NCBI GenBank assembly: GCA_035517495.1
Contig: DATIYT010000082.1
Coordinates: forward strand, 16,122-80,121
Direction of reading: 5' to 3'
Length of the DNA stretch: 64,000 nucleotides
Source of the DNA: DASZHJ01 sp035517495
GTDB taxonomy: Bacteria; Pseudomonadota; Alphaproteobacteria; ATCC43930; CGMCC-115725
Shown here: piece after piece, positions 16,121-24,977 of the stretch
Position numbering within the stretch: position 1 is the stretch's first letter
Layout: each line of letters begins with the position of its first letter
Notes under the pieces: generated by a model
Seen by the model: the letters and a program-made list of their open reading frames with translations, nothing else
The model's database searches: none
What the model was told of the DNA's origin: nothing
Program-made: the position numbers and the translations under genes

Positions 16121-19100
16121 ATGGTCGCGGGCCTCGCTAACCAAAAAGTCGCGTCAAAGCAGGAAAGCCTAATCTCGAAAATCGTTCGCCTGGTGCTCTC
16201 GGGGCCGGTGATGTCGGCGCTCTGGCTCGCGATTTGCGGTTACTACATCCAGACCCAGGTGGGCTGGCCGGTGCTGTTCCAGATGCTGCCGCACGAGATC
16301 GCGATCACCTTGCTCGGGATCGCGGCACCGATTGCCTTCCTCTGGATCGTGACCGGTTTCTACGCCCGCGCGCGCGAGCTCGCGCGGTCGAGCAAGCTGC
16401 TGGCGGCGCGGGTCGATCAGCTCGTTTTCCCGTCGCCCGCCGGCGAAATCCGCATGCGCGAGATCAGCGAGCAATTGAGCGCGCAGGGTGACGCGCTCCG
16501 CAACAGCGTCGGCGAGGCGGCGGAGCGGCTGGAGCGCGCCTCCCGGGAGTTGGGCGAGCGCCTCGGCGGCATCGTCGCGGCGCTGAGCGCCGCGGTCGAG
16601 CGCGCCGAGCACGCCGACAACGATTTGATCTCGGTCTCGGCCCATGTGGCTAAGCTGAGCGAAGCGATGCAGAGCCATGCGCGCTCCATCGATCATGTGG
16701 TGACGCGCGATCTCGCCACCGCCACCGAACGGCTCGCGAGCCAGATCACCGTGGTCGAGATGGCGGTCGGCCGCGCCTTCGTCGCCGGCGGGGAGAAGAT
16801 GACGGCGCAGGCGGAAGCTGCCGCGCGCGAGACCGCGAAGGTGCTGGACCACACCGCCGCACAGTCCCTCGCGCAGCTACAGGCGGCGAGTGCGCGCCAT
16901 GCCGACGGCCTCAAGGCTACGGCGCGGGGGATCGAGTCCACGCTGGCGGAATTTGAGACCGCGATAGCGGCGGTCACGGACAAGGCGATCGGAAGCTTCG
17001 CCGAACGTGGCCGCGAGACCAACCACGCGCTGACCGATGCCGCGACCCGACTGCTCGATGCTTGTCGCGCCGTCGCCGAGCGCTCGACCGGGGAGATCGA
17101 TGCCACCGGCGAGCGGTTGACCCGGAGCCTTGCCGCGTTCGAAGTGGCGGTCAACGAGGCGCAGAACCGCGCCGCCGATCGCTTCACGACCGAGAGCCGC
17201 GAGGCCGAACGGCGACTGGCTGACGCCACCGAGACGCTGGTCGCGCGCGCGCGCGAGGCCGGACAGGAGTCGAAGACCGGGATCGATGCCGCGGCCGGGC
17301 GGATTCAAGACTCGCTCTCGGAATTCCAGGTGATGCTCGCGGCAATGACCGGCAACGCCGCCGAGACGCTGACCGAGCGGACGGAAGAGAGCGAGCAACT
17401 GCTGACCCGCGCCGCGGATCGCCTGCTGGAAGACGCACGCGCGGTCACCGATCGCGCAACCCAGGGCCTGAGCGGCAGCTCGGACACGATTTTGGCGGCG
17501 CTCTCCGGCTTCGAGGCCGCGATCGCTGCGGCGGCGGGCGCGGCCGGCGAGCGTGTGGTCGAACGCGGCCGCGAAGTGGAGCAGCAACTGGGCGGCACGA
17601 TCGAGCGGATTGACCGCGCGTCGGAGAGCATCTCGACGAGCGCCCAGCACGGCGCCGACATCTTGCAGACCCATACCGAGCACCTGACCGTCGCCGGCAA
17701 CAAGGCCGCGGCGCAGGGCGAAGTGCTCGCGAACGCGCTGCGCAGTTTCAACGCCGAGCTGCAGCACCTGAATGAGCAGACGGCGCATCAGACGGAGCAG
17801 CTTGGGACGCAGCTCACGCGCCAAACGCAGTCGTTGCGGACCGGCGCCGGCGATGCGCTGCAGCGCCTCAAGGACGTGAACGAGGGATTCAGCGCGCAAT
17901 CGGATCACGTGGCGCAGACCGCGCGCCAAGCGAGCGCCCGCGTCGAGGAGGTTGGCGAGACCATCCGCGCCGAGGCGCGCGAGCTGCTGATCGCGGTCGA
18001 GCAGGTGACGGTTCGCCTGCAAGCGGCGGGCGAGCAGTTGCGCCAGCGCGGCCAAGATTTGAGCGGCGCCGCGCAAGCCGGCGTCTCGACCGTGCGGCAG
18101 GCCGCCGAGAGCTTCCGCGACAGCGGCGAAACCATCAACGTCGCGGCCGAAAGCGCCGCCGGCCGCGTCAGCGAGGTCGCGGGAAGCCTGCGCAGCCAAG
18201 CGCTCGACCTGCAGACCGCGGCGGAGCAGGCGGCGGCTCGACTGAGACGGGCATGCGACGGCTTCGAGCAGCAGGCCGACCGGGTCGCGGGCGCGGCCGC
18301 CGAGGCGGGAATGCAATTGCAACATGTGGGCGACGCACTCGGGCAGCAGATACAAGTCGTCAAGGAGGGCACCGAGCACGCGGCGCAGCGCGTCGTCGAA
18401 TTGCAGGAAGCATTCACTCAGCAACTCGGCCATCTCAACACCGCGCGTACCACGGTCGGGAACCAAGTGGGCGAAATTCATACGCTCTTGCAGCAGCAGG
18501 CGACCGACCTCGTGCGCGCCTCCGATCAGGCGAAGGAACGCTCGACGGCGGTCGGCGATGTGTTCCGCGAGCAAGCGCGGCAGCTCAAGGATGCCGCGAG
18601 TGAGGCGTTGACGCAGACCAACGCCATCGCCGTGGTCGTGCAGCAACAGGTCCGTGACTTACGCGGACTTGCCGACCAACTCGGCACGTTGAGCGCCACC
18701 GTCAACGAGATGCTGCGCAGCGGCGCCAACGAGCTGGTGGAATCGACGGAGCGCGCACTCGGGCGCGGCGAGGAGATCGGGCAATTGCTGGGTGACCAGG
18801 GCCGCGCGGTCACCGGCATCAGCGAAGGGGTGATGCTCCGCCTGACGCAGAGCGGCGAGCTGATGCGCGATCGCGCGCAGGACTTGCAGGAAGCAGCCGA
18901 CCGCACCGTCACGCGGCTCATCGAGCTTGGCGAGCGTTTTGCCGAGCGAAGCTCGCAAGTGGGCACTGCCGGCGACGGCGCGAGCGCCAAGCTGCGGGAT
19001 ACCAGCGCTGTCTTCCGCCAGCAGGCGCAGGACTTGGCCGCCGCCGCCGATCGGGCATCCGCAAGCGTCGAGCAAGCGGCCGCCACCTTCGGAGATCGCA

Positions 19101-19927
19101 TCACGTCGCTCAGCAGCGGCAGCGAGCTGATGATGACGCGCCTCAAGGAATTGAGCGAGGCGGCCCGCAATCAGGCGCTTGCGCTTGCTTCTGCCGGCGA
19201 GGCGGTGGCGCTCCGCAGCGACCAGGCGAATGAGGCGCTGCGCCGCCAGCAGCGCGACCTGCAGGGTGCCTCGGAACATGCGGCGGTCCGGCTCACCGAG
19301 GTGCGCGGCGCTCTGCGCGATCAGACCGTGGAGCTAAACGCCGTCACCGATAAGGCGATAGAGCGGCTCGACACCACCAGCCAGACCTATCGCCGTCAGG
19401 CCGACGGACTCGCGACAACCGCCGAGGAGGCCGCGACCCGCGCGCGCGACGCCGGCAGCGTGTTTCAGAATCAGGTCGACCAACTTCTCAAGGCCGCCGG
19501 TGTCGCCGCCGAGCAGGCCGAGCGCGTGCGCGCCGCAGCGGTCTCGGCGCAGCAGGACACCTTCCTCAAAGCCGCGACCTTCATCATCGAGACATTGCAA
19601 TCGATCGCCGTCGACTTGAACCGCATCCTCGACGAGGAAATTCCCGACTATGTCTGGAAACGCTTCCACGCCGGCGAACGCGCGGTCTTTACGCGCCACC
19701 TTCTGCGCCTGCAGGATCGCGGCGAGGCGACCCAGATCCGGAAGAAATTCGAGGAAGATCCGAACTTCCGCGACTTCGTGCTGCGGTACCTGAACCAATT
19801 CGAGACACTGCTCGAACAGGCCCGCGAAGCCGACCACCAGGACGTGCTGGGCGCCACCTTCGTCACCGCCGACGTGGGTAAGCTCTATCTGCTGCTTTCG
19901 AACGCGGTCGGACGGTTGAAGCAGTAG
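16121..19927 (+). CDS. Membrane-anchored giant coiled-coil protein with exact 62- and 25-residue tandem repeats
   Basis: This is a 1268-residue protein of unknown function. Two hydrophobic segments (about residues 25-46 and 59-82) form a membrane hairpin that leaves the long C-terminal part on one face, probably cytoplasmic. Residues 85-270 are helical. Residues 274-521 contain three 62-residue units (274-335, 336-397, 398-459; consensus L-x-x-F-E...ER-x-R-E...A-x-R-L) and a degenerate fourth. Residues 566-1140 are 23 consecutive 25-residue units with no insertion or deletion, consensus RxQAxDLxxAAExAxxRLxEVGxxF. Residues 1141-1268 look globular, with EIPDYVWKRFHAGERAVF and TADVGKLYLLLSNAVGRL. 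The architecture recalls the polarity factor TipN (two N-terminal TM segments plus coiled coil), but homology is not established. It stands alone, converging with aroE. Confidence 0.8.
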   Translation: MVAGLANQKVASKQESLISKIVRLVLSGPVMSALWLAICGYYIQTQVGWPVLFQMLPHEIAITLLGIAAPIAFLWIVTGFYARARELARSSKLLAARVDQLVFPSPAGEIRMREISEQLSAQGDALRNSVGEAAERLERASRELGERLGGIVAALSAAVERAEHADNDLISVSAHVAKLSEAMQSHARSIDHVVTRDLATATERLASQITVVEMAVGRAFVAGGEKMTAQAEAAARETAKVLDHTAAQSLAQLQAASARHADGLKATARGIESTLAEFETAIAAVTDKAIGSFAERGRETNHALTDAATRLLDACRAVAERSTGEIDATGERLTRSLAAFEVAVNEAQNRAADRFTTESREAERRLADATETLVARAREAGQESKTGIDAAAGRIQDSLSEFQVMLAAMTGNAAETLTERTEESEQLLTRAADRLLEDARAVTDRATQGLSGSSDTILAALSGFEAAIAAAAGAAGERVVERGREVEQQLGGTIERIDRASESISTSAQHGADILQTHTEHLTVAGNKAAAQGEVLANALRSFNAELQHLNEQTAHQTEQLGTQLTRQTQSLRTGAGDALQRLKDVNEGFSAQSDHVAQTARQASARVEEVGETIRAEARELLIAVEQVTVRLQAAGEQLRQRGQDLSGAAQAGVSTVRQAAESFRDSGETINVAAESAAGRVSEVAGSLRSQALDLQTAAEQAAARLRRACDGFEQQADRVAGAAAEAGMQLQHVGDALGQQIQVVKEGTEHAAQRVVELQEAFTQQLGHLNTARTTVGNQVGEIHTLLQQQATDLVRASDQAKERSTAVGDVFREQARQLKDAASEALTQTNAIAVVVQQQVRDLRGLADQLGTLSATVNEMLRSGANELVESTERALGRGEEIGQLLGDQGRAVTGISEGVMLRLTQSGELMRDRAQDLQEAADRTVTRLIELGERFAERSSQVGTAGDGASAKLRDTSAVFRQQAQDLAAAADRASASVEQAAATFGDRITSLSSGSELMMTRLKELSEAARNQALALASAGEAVALRSDQANEALRRQQRDLQGASEHAAVRLTEVRGALRDQTVELNAVTDKAIERLDTTSQTYRRQADGLATTAEEAATRARDAGSVFQNQVDQLLKAAGVAAEQAERVRAAAVSAQQDTFLKAATFIIETLQSIAVDLNRILDEEIPDYVWKRFHAGERAVFTRHLLRLQDRGEATQIRKKFEEDPNFRDFVLRYLNQFETLLEQAREADHQDVLGATFVTADVGKLYLLLSNAVGRLKQ
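17816..19540 (+). repeat. 23 tandem 75-bp units encoding a 25-residue coiled-coil repeat
   Basis: Translation divides without gaps into 23 blocks of 25 residues (residues 566-1140). Position 1 is mostly Arg or a polar residue, position 3 mostly Gln, position 7 mostly Leu/Val/Ile, positions 10-11 often Ala, positions 17-18 often Arg-Leu, and position 25 mostly Phe or Leu. Nucleotide identity between units is low, so the period is kept by protein structure. Confidence 0.85.
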
Positions 19928-19942
19928 GGCGCGGCGCTCGCG

Positions 19943-20785
19943 CTACAGCGTCGCCTCGATCGCTTGTCGGAGAGCCGACGTTACCTTGGGCGTCACGCCG
20001 AAGAACGCGCGGAAGGCAGGGACCGCCTGGTGCAGCAGCATGCCGAGCCCATCGACGGTGGGATTGCCGCGCGATCGAGCCGCGAGCAGCAGAGGCGTCT
20101 CGCAGGGGATGTAGACGATATCGCAAACAAGCGTGTCGCGTGACAGGCGGTCGAGCGATATTTCGAGCGGCGGCTGCCCCGCCATGCCCTGGCTCGTGGT
20201 GTTGACCAGCAGCGCAGCGCCCCCGAGCGCTTCGGAGCGCCGCTCCCACGGCAGCGCGCGGAGCGGCGGTCCGATCTCGTCGGCGAGCGCTTGCGCTCGC
20301 GCCAGCGTGCGGTTGAGGACGCGGATTTCCGGTGCGCCGCGATCCGTGAGACTTGCGATCACCGCGCGCGCGCCGCCGCCCGCGCCCAGCACCACCGCCG
20401 GCCCGCGATCGGCGCGCCATCCCGGCTGCGCCTCGGCAAGATTCGCCCCATAACCCTCGGCGTCGGTATTGAGGCCCAGCAAAGTTCCATCGGCTCGCAC
20501 AACCACCGTGTTGAGGGCGCCGATGCGTCGCGCGAGCGGGTCGACCTCGTCCACCAGCGCCATCGCCGCGACCTTGTGCGGGATGGTCACGTTGCACCCG
20601 GCGAAGCCCAGTGCCGGAAGTCCCTTGAGCGCCGCCGGCAGCGCCTCGGGCCGCACCGCCATCGGCAAATAGGCGCCCGCGATCGCGTGCTCGCGCAGCC
20701 AAAAGCCATGCAGCGCCGGCGAGCGCGAGTGGCTGACCGGCCAGCCGATGACGCCGGCGAGGCGAAAGGGACGGAACTCCGTCAT
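19943..20785 (-). CDS. aroE: Shikimate dehydrogenase AroE
   Basis: AroE reduces 3-dehydroshikimate with NADPH in aromatic amino acid synthesis. The 280-residue protein shows the substrate motif GWPVSHSRSPALHGFW at residues 14-29, catalytic lysine in GCNVTIPHKVAAM, the NADP loop VVLGAGGGARAV near residue 129, LVNTTSQGM and the C-terminal VDGLGMLLHQA. Length is standard. It converges with the coiled-coil gene across 15 bp. Confidence 0.95.
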   Translation of the reverse strand: MTEFRPFRLAGVIGWPVSHSRSPALHGFWLREHAIAGAYLPMAVRPEALPAALKGLPALGFAGCNVTIPHKVAAMALVDEVDPLARRIGALNTVVVRADGTLLGLNTDAEGYGANLAEAQPGWRADRGPAVVLGAGGGARAVIASLTDRGAPEIRVLNRTLARAQALADEIGPPLRALPWERRSEALGGAALLVNTTSQGMAGQPPLEISLDRLSRDTLVCDIVYIPCETPLLLAARSRGNPTVDGLGMLLHQAVPAFRAFFGVTPKVTSALRQAIEATL

Positions 20786-20847
20786 TGTGATCCCCGTAAC
20801 TCGATCGTGCCGACGCTACACGAAGCCGCCAGGGCCCGCCAGGAGCG

Positions 20848-21639
20848 TCAGCTCTCGCCGATCAACCCAGCTTGGTAGCGCGCGATGCTCCAGCCGCCGT
20901 CGACCACGAGAGTATGTCCGTTGATGAAGCTCGCATCGTCGGATCCGAGGAATGCCGCTGCCGCCGCTATGTCGTCGGGCGTGCCCATGCGCGGCACTGG
21001 CGTCGCCTCCGCCATAAGCCGCCGGAACCAGGGTTTGGTATCGAGATTGCGTTGCGACATCTCGGTGACGATGAGTCCGGGCGCGATCGCGTTGACGGTG
21101 ATGCCGCGCGGTGCGTAATCGACCGCCATCGAGCGGGTGAGCGCGATCAGTCCCGCCTTCGCCGCGGCATAGGAGGAGGAAGTCGGGAACCCCATCAATC
21201 CGAACACCGAAGCCATGTTGATGATTCGTCCGTTTCGGCCGGCGGTGATATGCGGCAGCGCTGCCTTTGCCATGCGGAATTGCGCGGTGAGGTCGATTTC
21301 GATGGTCTGGCGCCAGTCGGTTTCGGGAAGCTCGGCCACCGGCCGCGAACCGCCGATCCCCGCATTGTTGACGAGAATCTCCAACCCTCCCCAGCGTCGT
21401 AGGCATGTCTCGACAATGGCGTTGGGCGCCTCCGCTTCGGAAATATCGATGGCCAGGGCGGCCACCGGCCGTCCGGCATCTTGCAACTCGCGCTCGACCG
21501 CCGCGAGGCGTTCGGCCGCGCGATCAACCAACAACAGGCGCGCGCCCTCGCCGGCAAATCGTCGGCCTATCGCGCGTCCGATCCCCGCGGCGGCACCGGT
21601 GATGATGGCGGTCCGGTCTTTCAGTCTTTCGGCAGCCAT
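20848..21639 (-). CDS. Short-chain dehydrogenase/reductase
   Basis: This 263-residue classical SDR has the cofactor motif TGAAAGIG near the N-terminus, NNAG near residue 90, catalytic Ser in MASVFGLMG and YxxxK in SYAAAKAG (about residue 155), then PRGITVNAIAPGLIVTEM. It is an NAD(P)-dependent alcohol or sugar dehydrogenase of unknown substrate. Start MAAERLKD was chosen because GGGAG lies just upstream; an ATG 18 nt earlier is possible. It is divergent from the M81 gene at 21752. Confidence 0.87.
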   Translation of the reverse strand: MAAERLKDRTAIITGAAAGIGRAIGRRFAGEGARLLLVDRAAERLAAVERELQDAGRPVAALAIDISEAEAPNAIVETCLRRWGGLEILVNNAGIGGSRPVAELPETDWRQTIEIDLTAQFRMAKAALPHITAGRNGRIINMASVFGLMGFPTSSSYAAAKAGLIALTRSMAVDYAPRGITVNAIAPGLIVTEMSQRNLDTKPWFRRLMAEATPVPRMGTPDDIAAAAAFLGSDDASFINGHTLVVDGGWSIARYQAGLIGES

Positions 21640-21751
21640 TGGCGATTCTCCCTTCACTTGCTGCGCGGCAGGATAGCGCGCCGGCGGGACGGTTGCCTCT
21701 CTGCTGCGCCTGCCGTTAGGCTGCCGGGATCGCGGTCACTCCGAGGGTTCC

Positions 21752-23233
21752 ATGCGCATCGTCGCCGCCATGATGAAGCACGAGACCAACACTTTCTCGC
21801 CGGTGCCGACGCCGCTTGAGCGCTTCGCGCGAGGGCGCCGCGAACCGCCCGCGGGCAAGGACGCATACGAGGCCTTCAAGGGCACCGGCAGCGGCTTGGC
21901 GGCGTTCATCGACTTGGCGGAGCAGAAGGGGGCCGAGATTACGATTCCGATCGCCGCGGCGGCCCCGCCCAGCGGACCTGTTCCCGCTGCCGTGTTCGAG
22001 CACATGGCAGGGCGCATCTGCGAGGCCGTGGCTCGCGGAGCCGACGCGATCCTGCTCGATCTTCATGGCGCGATGGTGACGGAAAGCACCGAGGACGGCG
22101 AGGGCGAGCTGCTGCGGCGCGTACGCGCGCTCGCGCCAAAGACGCCGATCGGCGTCTCGCTCGACATGCACACCAACCTCTACCCGGCGATGGTCGAGAA
22201 CGCGACGGTTCTCGCGGGCTATCAGACCTATCCGCACATCGACATGTACGAGACCGGGCTGCGCGCGGGCCGACCGATTCTCGCCATGCTCGAAGGCAGG
22301 GCCCGTCCGCAGATGGCCTGGGGCAATCGGCCGATGCTGCCGCACGTGATGCGGCAGGGCAGCGATGATGCGCCCAATCGCGAGCTGCAGGCGCGCTGCC
22401 GCGCGCTCGAGGCCGAGGGCGCGCTCGCGGCAACGGTGTTCGTGGGGTTCCCGCATGCCGACATCCGAAACGCAGGCCTCTCCGCCGTGGTGGTGACCGA
22501 TGGCGACGCCGAGCGTGCTCGCCGCTCCTGCGACGCGTTGTTGGACCAGGCCTGGGCGGCCCGCGAGGCCTTCGTCTATGCGATCGAGCCTCTGGAGCAG
22601 TCGCTGGCGCGCGCGAAGGCGCTGACCGATGGCCCGGTGGTTCTGCTCGACCACTACGACAATTCGGCTTCCGGCGGCACCATGGATTCGATGACGGTGC
22701 TGGGCGCCATCATGCGGACTGGCCTCGAGAACGTCGCCGCCTTCGCGATCCATGATCCCGGCGCGGTAGAGGCGATGATCCGGGCCGGCATCGGCTCCGA
22801 GGTGACATTGGCCCTCGGCGGCAAGATCGACATGCCCAGCATCAAGCGCAAGGGCGAGCCGCTGACGGTCACCGGCACCGTCAAGCTCATCTCCAACGGC
22901 CGCTTTCGCAATCGCGGGCCGATGGCACGCGGCGTGCTGCAGGACATGGGTCCGACGGTGGTGCTGGACACCGGCAAGGTCGAGATCGTCGTGATTACCC
23001 GGCACCAGGAGCCCAACGATTTCGAATGCTTTGCGTCGCTGGGCATCGATGCCACCGCGAAGCGTTATCTGATGCTCAAGAGCCGCGTCCACTGGCGCGC
23101 CGGCTTCAAGCCGATCGCCAAGAGCGTCGTCGAGTGCGCGGGCGTCGGAGTGTGCACCTCCGACTATGGCATGCTTGATTTTCGCCATGTGCGCCGGCCT
23201 ATCTTCCCGCTCGACCGCATCAACACGCCTTGA
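21752..23233 (+). CDS. M81 family metallopeptidase (MlrC-like)
   Basis: This 493-residue protein belongs to the MlrC family, named for the last hydrolase of microcystin degradation but widespread in bacteria that never meet microcystin. The N-terminal domain (about residues 1-290) starts MRIVAAMMKHETNTFSP and contains ILLDLHGAM and SLDMHTNL. The C-terminal domain holds LLDHYDNSASGGTMDS and the GVGVCTSDY segment. The His/Asp residues in these stretches are probable zinc ligands. It heads a three-gene run with a benzoylformate-decarboxylase-like enzyme and a hydrolase. The real substrate is unknown. Confidence 0.87.
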   Translation: MRIVAAMMKHETNTFSPVPTPLERFARGRREPPAGKDAYEAFKGTGSGLAAFIDLAEQKGAEITIPIAAAAPPSGPVPAAVFEHMAGRICEAVARGADAILLDLHGAMVTESTEDGEGELLRRVRALAPKTPIGVSLDMHTNLYPAMVENATVLAGYQTYPHIDMYETGLRAGRPILAMLEGRARPQMAWGNRPMLPHVMRQGSDDAPNRELQARCRALEAEGALAATVFVGFPHADIRNAGLSAVVVTDGDAERARRSCDALLDQAWAAREAFVYAIEPLEQSLARAKALTDGPVVLLDHYDNSASGGTMDSMTVLGAIMRTGLENVAAFAIHDPGAVEAMIRAGIGSEVTLALGGKIDMPSIKRKGEPLTVTGTVKLISNGRFRNRGPMARGVLQDMGPTVVLDTGKVEIVVITRHQEPNDFECFASLGIDATAKRYLMLKSRVHWRAGFKPIAKSVVECAGVGVCTSDYGMLDFRHVRRPIFPLDRINTP

Positions 23234-23296
23234 GGAGTGGCGCGAGCCTCTTTAAGGTTGCCTTGGCGGAATATCGATCGCAGACGGAGACGCGGC

Positions 23297-24973
23297 ATGG
23301 CGATGATGGCGGGAAAGCGCGCCTTTCTTGAGCTTCTGAAGCAGGAGGGCGTCGAATTCATTTTCGGCAATCCCGGCACCACTGAACTGCCGCTGATGGA
23401 CGCGCTCGCGGTCGAGCCCAATATCCGCTACGTCCTGGCTCTGCAGGAGGCGGCCGTGATGGCCATGGCCGACGGCTATGCCCAAGCCGGCGGCCGCTTG
23501 GCGGTCGTCAACGTGCACGTGACGCCGGGCCTCGGCAATGCCATGGGCATGCTCTACGACGCACAGAAGGCGGGTGCGCCGATCCTGGTTACGGCCGGTC
23601 AGCACGACCAGAGCTTCACCTTCACCGAGCCGATCCTTTGGGGCGACCTGCCGCCGATCGCGCGGCCCCTGGTCAAATGGTCTTCGGAGGTGCGCCGGCT
23701 TGCGGAGCTGCCGCGTGCCATTCATCGCGCGGCCAAGACCGCGCTCGCGCCGCCGACCGGGCCCGTATTCTTGTCGCTCCCCGGCGATGTCCTCACCAGC
23801 GAGGCTGATATCGAGCTGGGCGCGCCGACGCGGGTTGCGGCGCGGCTCCGCGGTGACGCCGCCGCGATTGAAGCCGCGGCCGAGCGGCTGCTGCGCGCCG
23901 AGCGGCCCGTGATCATGGCGGGAGACGCGGTGGCGCAAAGCCGCGCCCATGGCGAGATCGTGCGGCTGGCCGAGCTGCTGGGCGCGCCGGTGCATCCCGA
24001 GGGCGTGGCAAACACCGCGTCGTTTCCGACCTCGCACCCCCTCTTCAAGGGCGCGCTCACGCGGCTTGCGCCCAGTCTTCGCTCGGCGCTCGAACAATAC
24101 GATCTGCTGTTCTCGGTGGGGGCCGACCTCTTCACGATGTCGCTGCCCTCGGATGTCGATCCGATGCCGGCGGGCTTGCCCCTTATCCACCTCGACATCG
24201 ATCCCTGGGAGATCGGCAAGAACTATCCGGCGGAGGTCGCGATCCTCGGGGATCCCAAGGTCACCTTGCAGGACCTGATCGCGGTGCTGGAGCGGCAGAT
24301 GACGGCGTCGCAACGCGCCGCGGCCGCGGCGCGTTCCAAGGAAGTCCGTGCGGCGATCGCCGACGACCTGGAAAGCCTGAAGGCGCGCGCTCGTGCCGAG
24401 GCGGAGCTCACGCCGATCCGCCCGTTGGCGCTCATGTACGCGATCGGCGAGACCTTGCCGCCGGAAGCCGTCGTCATCGACGAATCTGTTTCATCGAGCC
24501 CCGGACTCCGGCAGTTTCTGCGCAGCAACGATCCCCAGAGCTTCTTTGGCCTGCGTGGCGGCGGCATCGGGTGGGGATTGCCGGCGACCATCGGCGCCAA
24601 GCTCGCATTGCCGGATCGGCCGGTGGTGGGCCTGATCGGCGACGGCAGCGCCATGTATACCTGCCAGGCGCTCTGGACCGCCGCTCATGAATCGGTGCCG
24701 GCAGTGTTTGTCATTATTAACAACGCCTCCTACCGCATCCTGAAGCAGCGCGCCAACGCCATGCGCGGGCACGCCGCGCAGACTGATCTCTACGTCGGCA
24801 TGGACCTCGTGCATCCGCGCGTCGACTACGTGGCGCTTGCTCGCTCGCTCGGCGTCGACGCGGAACGCGCGACCACCATTCCGCAGGCCTGTGATCTCAT
24901 CAAACGCGGCATCGCGAGCCAAGGTCCGACGCTGATCGACGTGCAAATGGATACGGGGTTCAAACCTGCTTGA
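23297..24973 (+). CDS. Thiamine-diphosphate enzyme, benzoylformate decarboxylase-like
   Basis: This 558-residue TPP enzyme probably decarboxylates a 2-keto acid. Three domains are visible: PYR (about 1-170), central (185-325) and PP (355-540). NPGTTELP corresponds to the NPGSNELP of benzoylformate decarboxylase, with Ser26 replaced by Thr. The cofactor-activating Glu is in ALQEAAV, and NVHVTPGLGNAMG keeps the His equivalent to His70. GDGSAMYTCQALWTAA with VIINNASY is the Mg/TPP motif. The region expected to supply His281 reads FTMSLPS, so that catalytic His appears absent and the substrate may differ from benzoylformate. The ATG at 23297 was chosen over a GTG at 23237. Confidence 0.87.
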   Translation: MAMMAGKRAFLELLKQEGVEFIFGNPGTTELPLMDALAVEPNIRYVLALQEAAVMAMADGYAQAGGRLAVVNVHVTPGLGNAMGMLYDAQKAGAPILVTAGQHDQSFTFTEPILWGDLPPIARPLVKWSSEVRRLAELPRAIHRAAKTALAPPTGPVFLSLPGDVLTSEADIELGAPTRVAARLRGDAAAIEAAAERLLRAERPVIMAGDAVAQSRAHGEIVRLAELLGAPVHPEGVANTASFPTSHPLFKGALTRLAPSLRSALEQYDLLFSVGADLFTMSLPSDVDPMPAGLPLIHLDIDPWEIGKNYPAEVAILGDPKVTLQDLIAVLERQMTASQRAAAAARSKEVRAAIADDLESLKARARAEAELTPIRPLALMYAIGETLPPEAVVIDESVSSSPGLRQFLRSNDPQSFFGLRGGGIGWGLPATIGAKLALPDRPVVGLIGDGSAMYTCQALWTAAHESVPAVFVIINNASYRILKQRANAMRGHAAQTDLYVGMDLVHPRVDYVALARSLGVDAERATTIPQACDLIKRGIASQGPTLIDVQMDTGFKPA

Positions 24974-24977
24974 GAGC

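Noticed and set aside
16877..18646. 589-codon open frame opposite the coiled-coil gene
   Set aside because: It is antisense to the repeat protein, and its composition simply mirrors the repeated codons.
17816..19540. CRISPR array or DNA satellite
   Set aside because: The 75-bp units are an in-frame protein repeat with diverged nucleotide sequence, not identical DNA repeats with spacers.
21716..23188. 490-codon frame opposite the MlrC-like gene
   Set aside because: No domain is visible, and the sense strand carries the M81 motifs.
21752..23233. Microcystin degradation function for the MlrC-like gene
   Set aside because: No mlrA, mlrB or mlrD is present, and M81 proteins are widespread outside that pathway.
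23237..23296. GTG start for the TPP enzyme at 23237
   Set aside because: The extra 20 residues are Arg-rich and unlike the family, while ATG 23297 is preceded by a GGAGA sequence.
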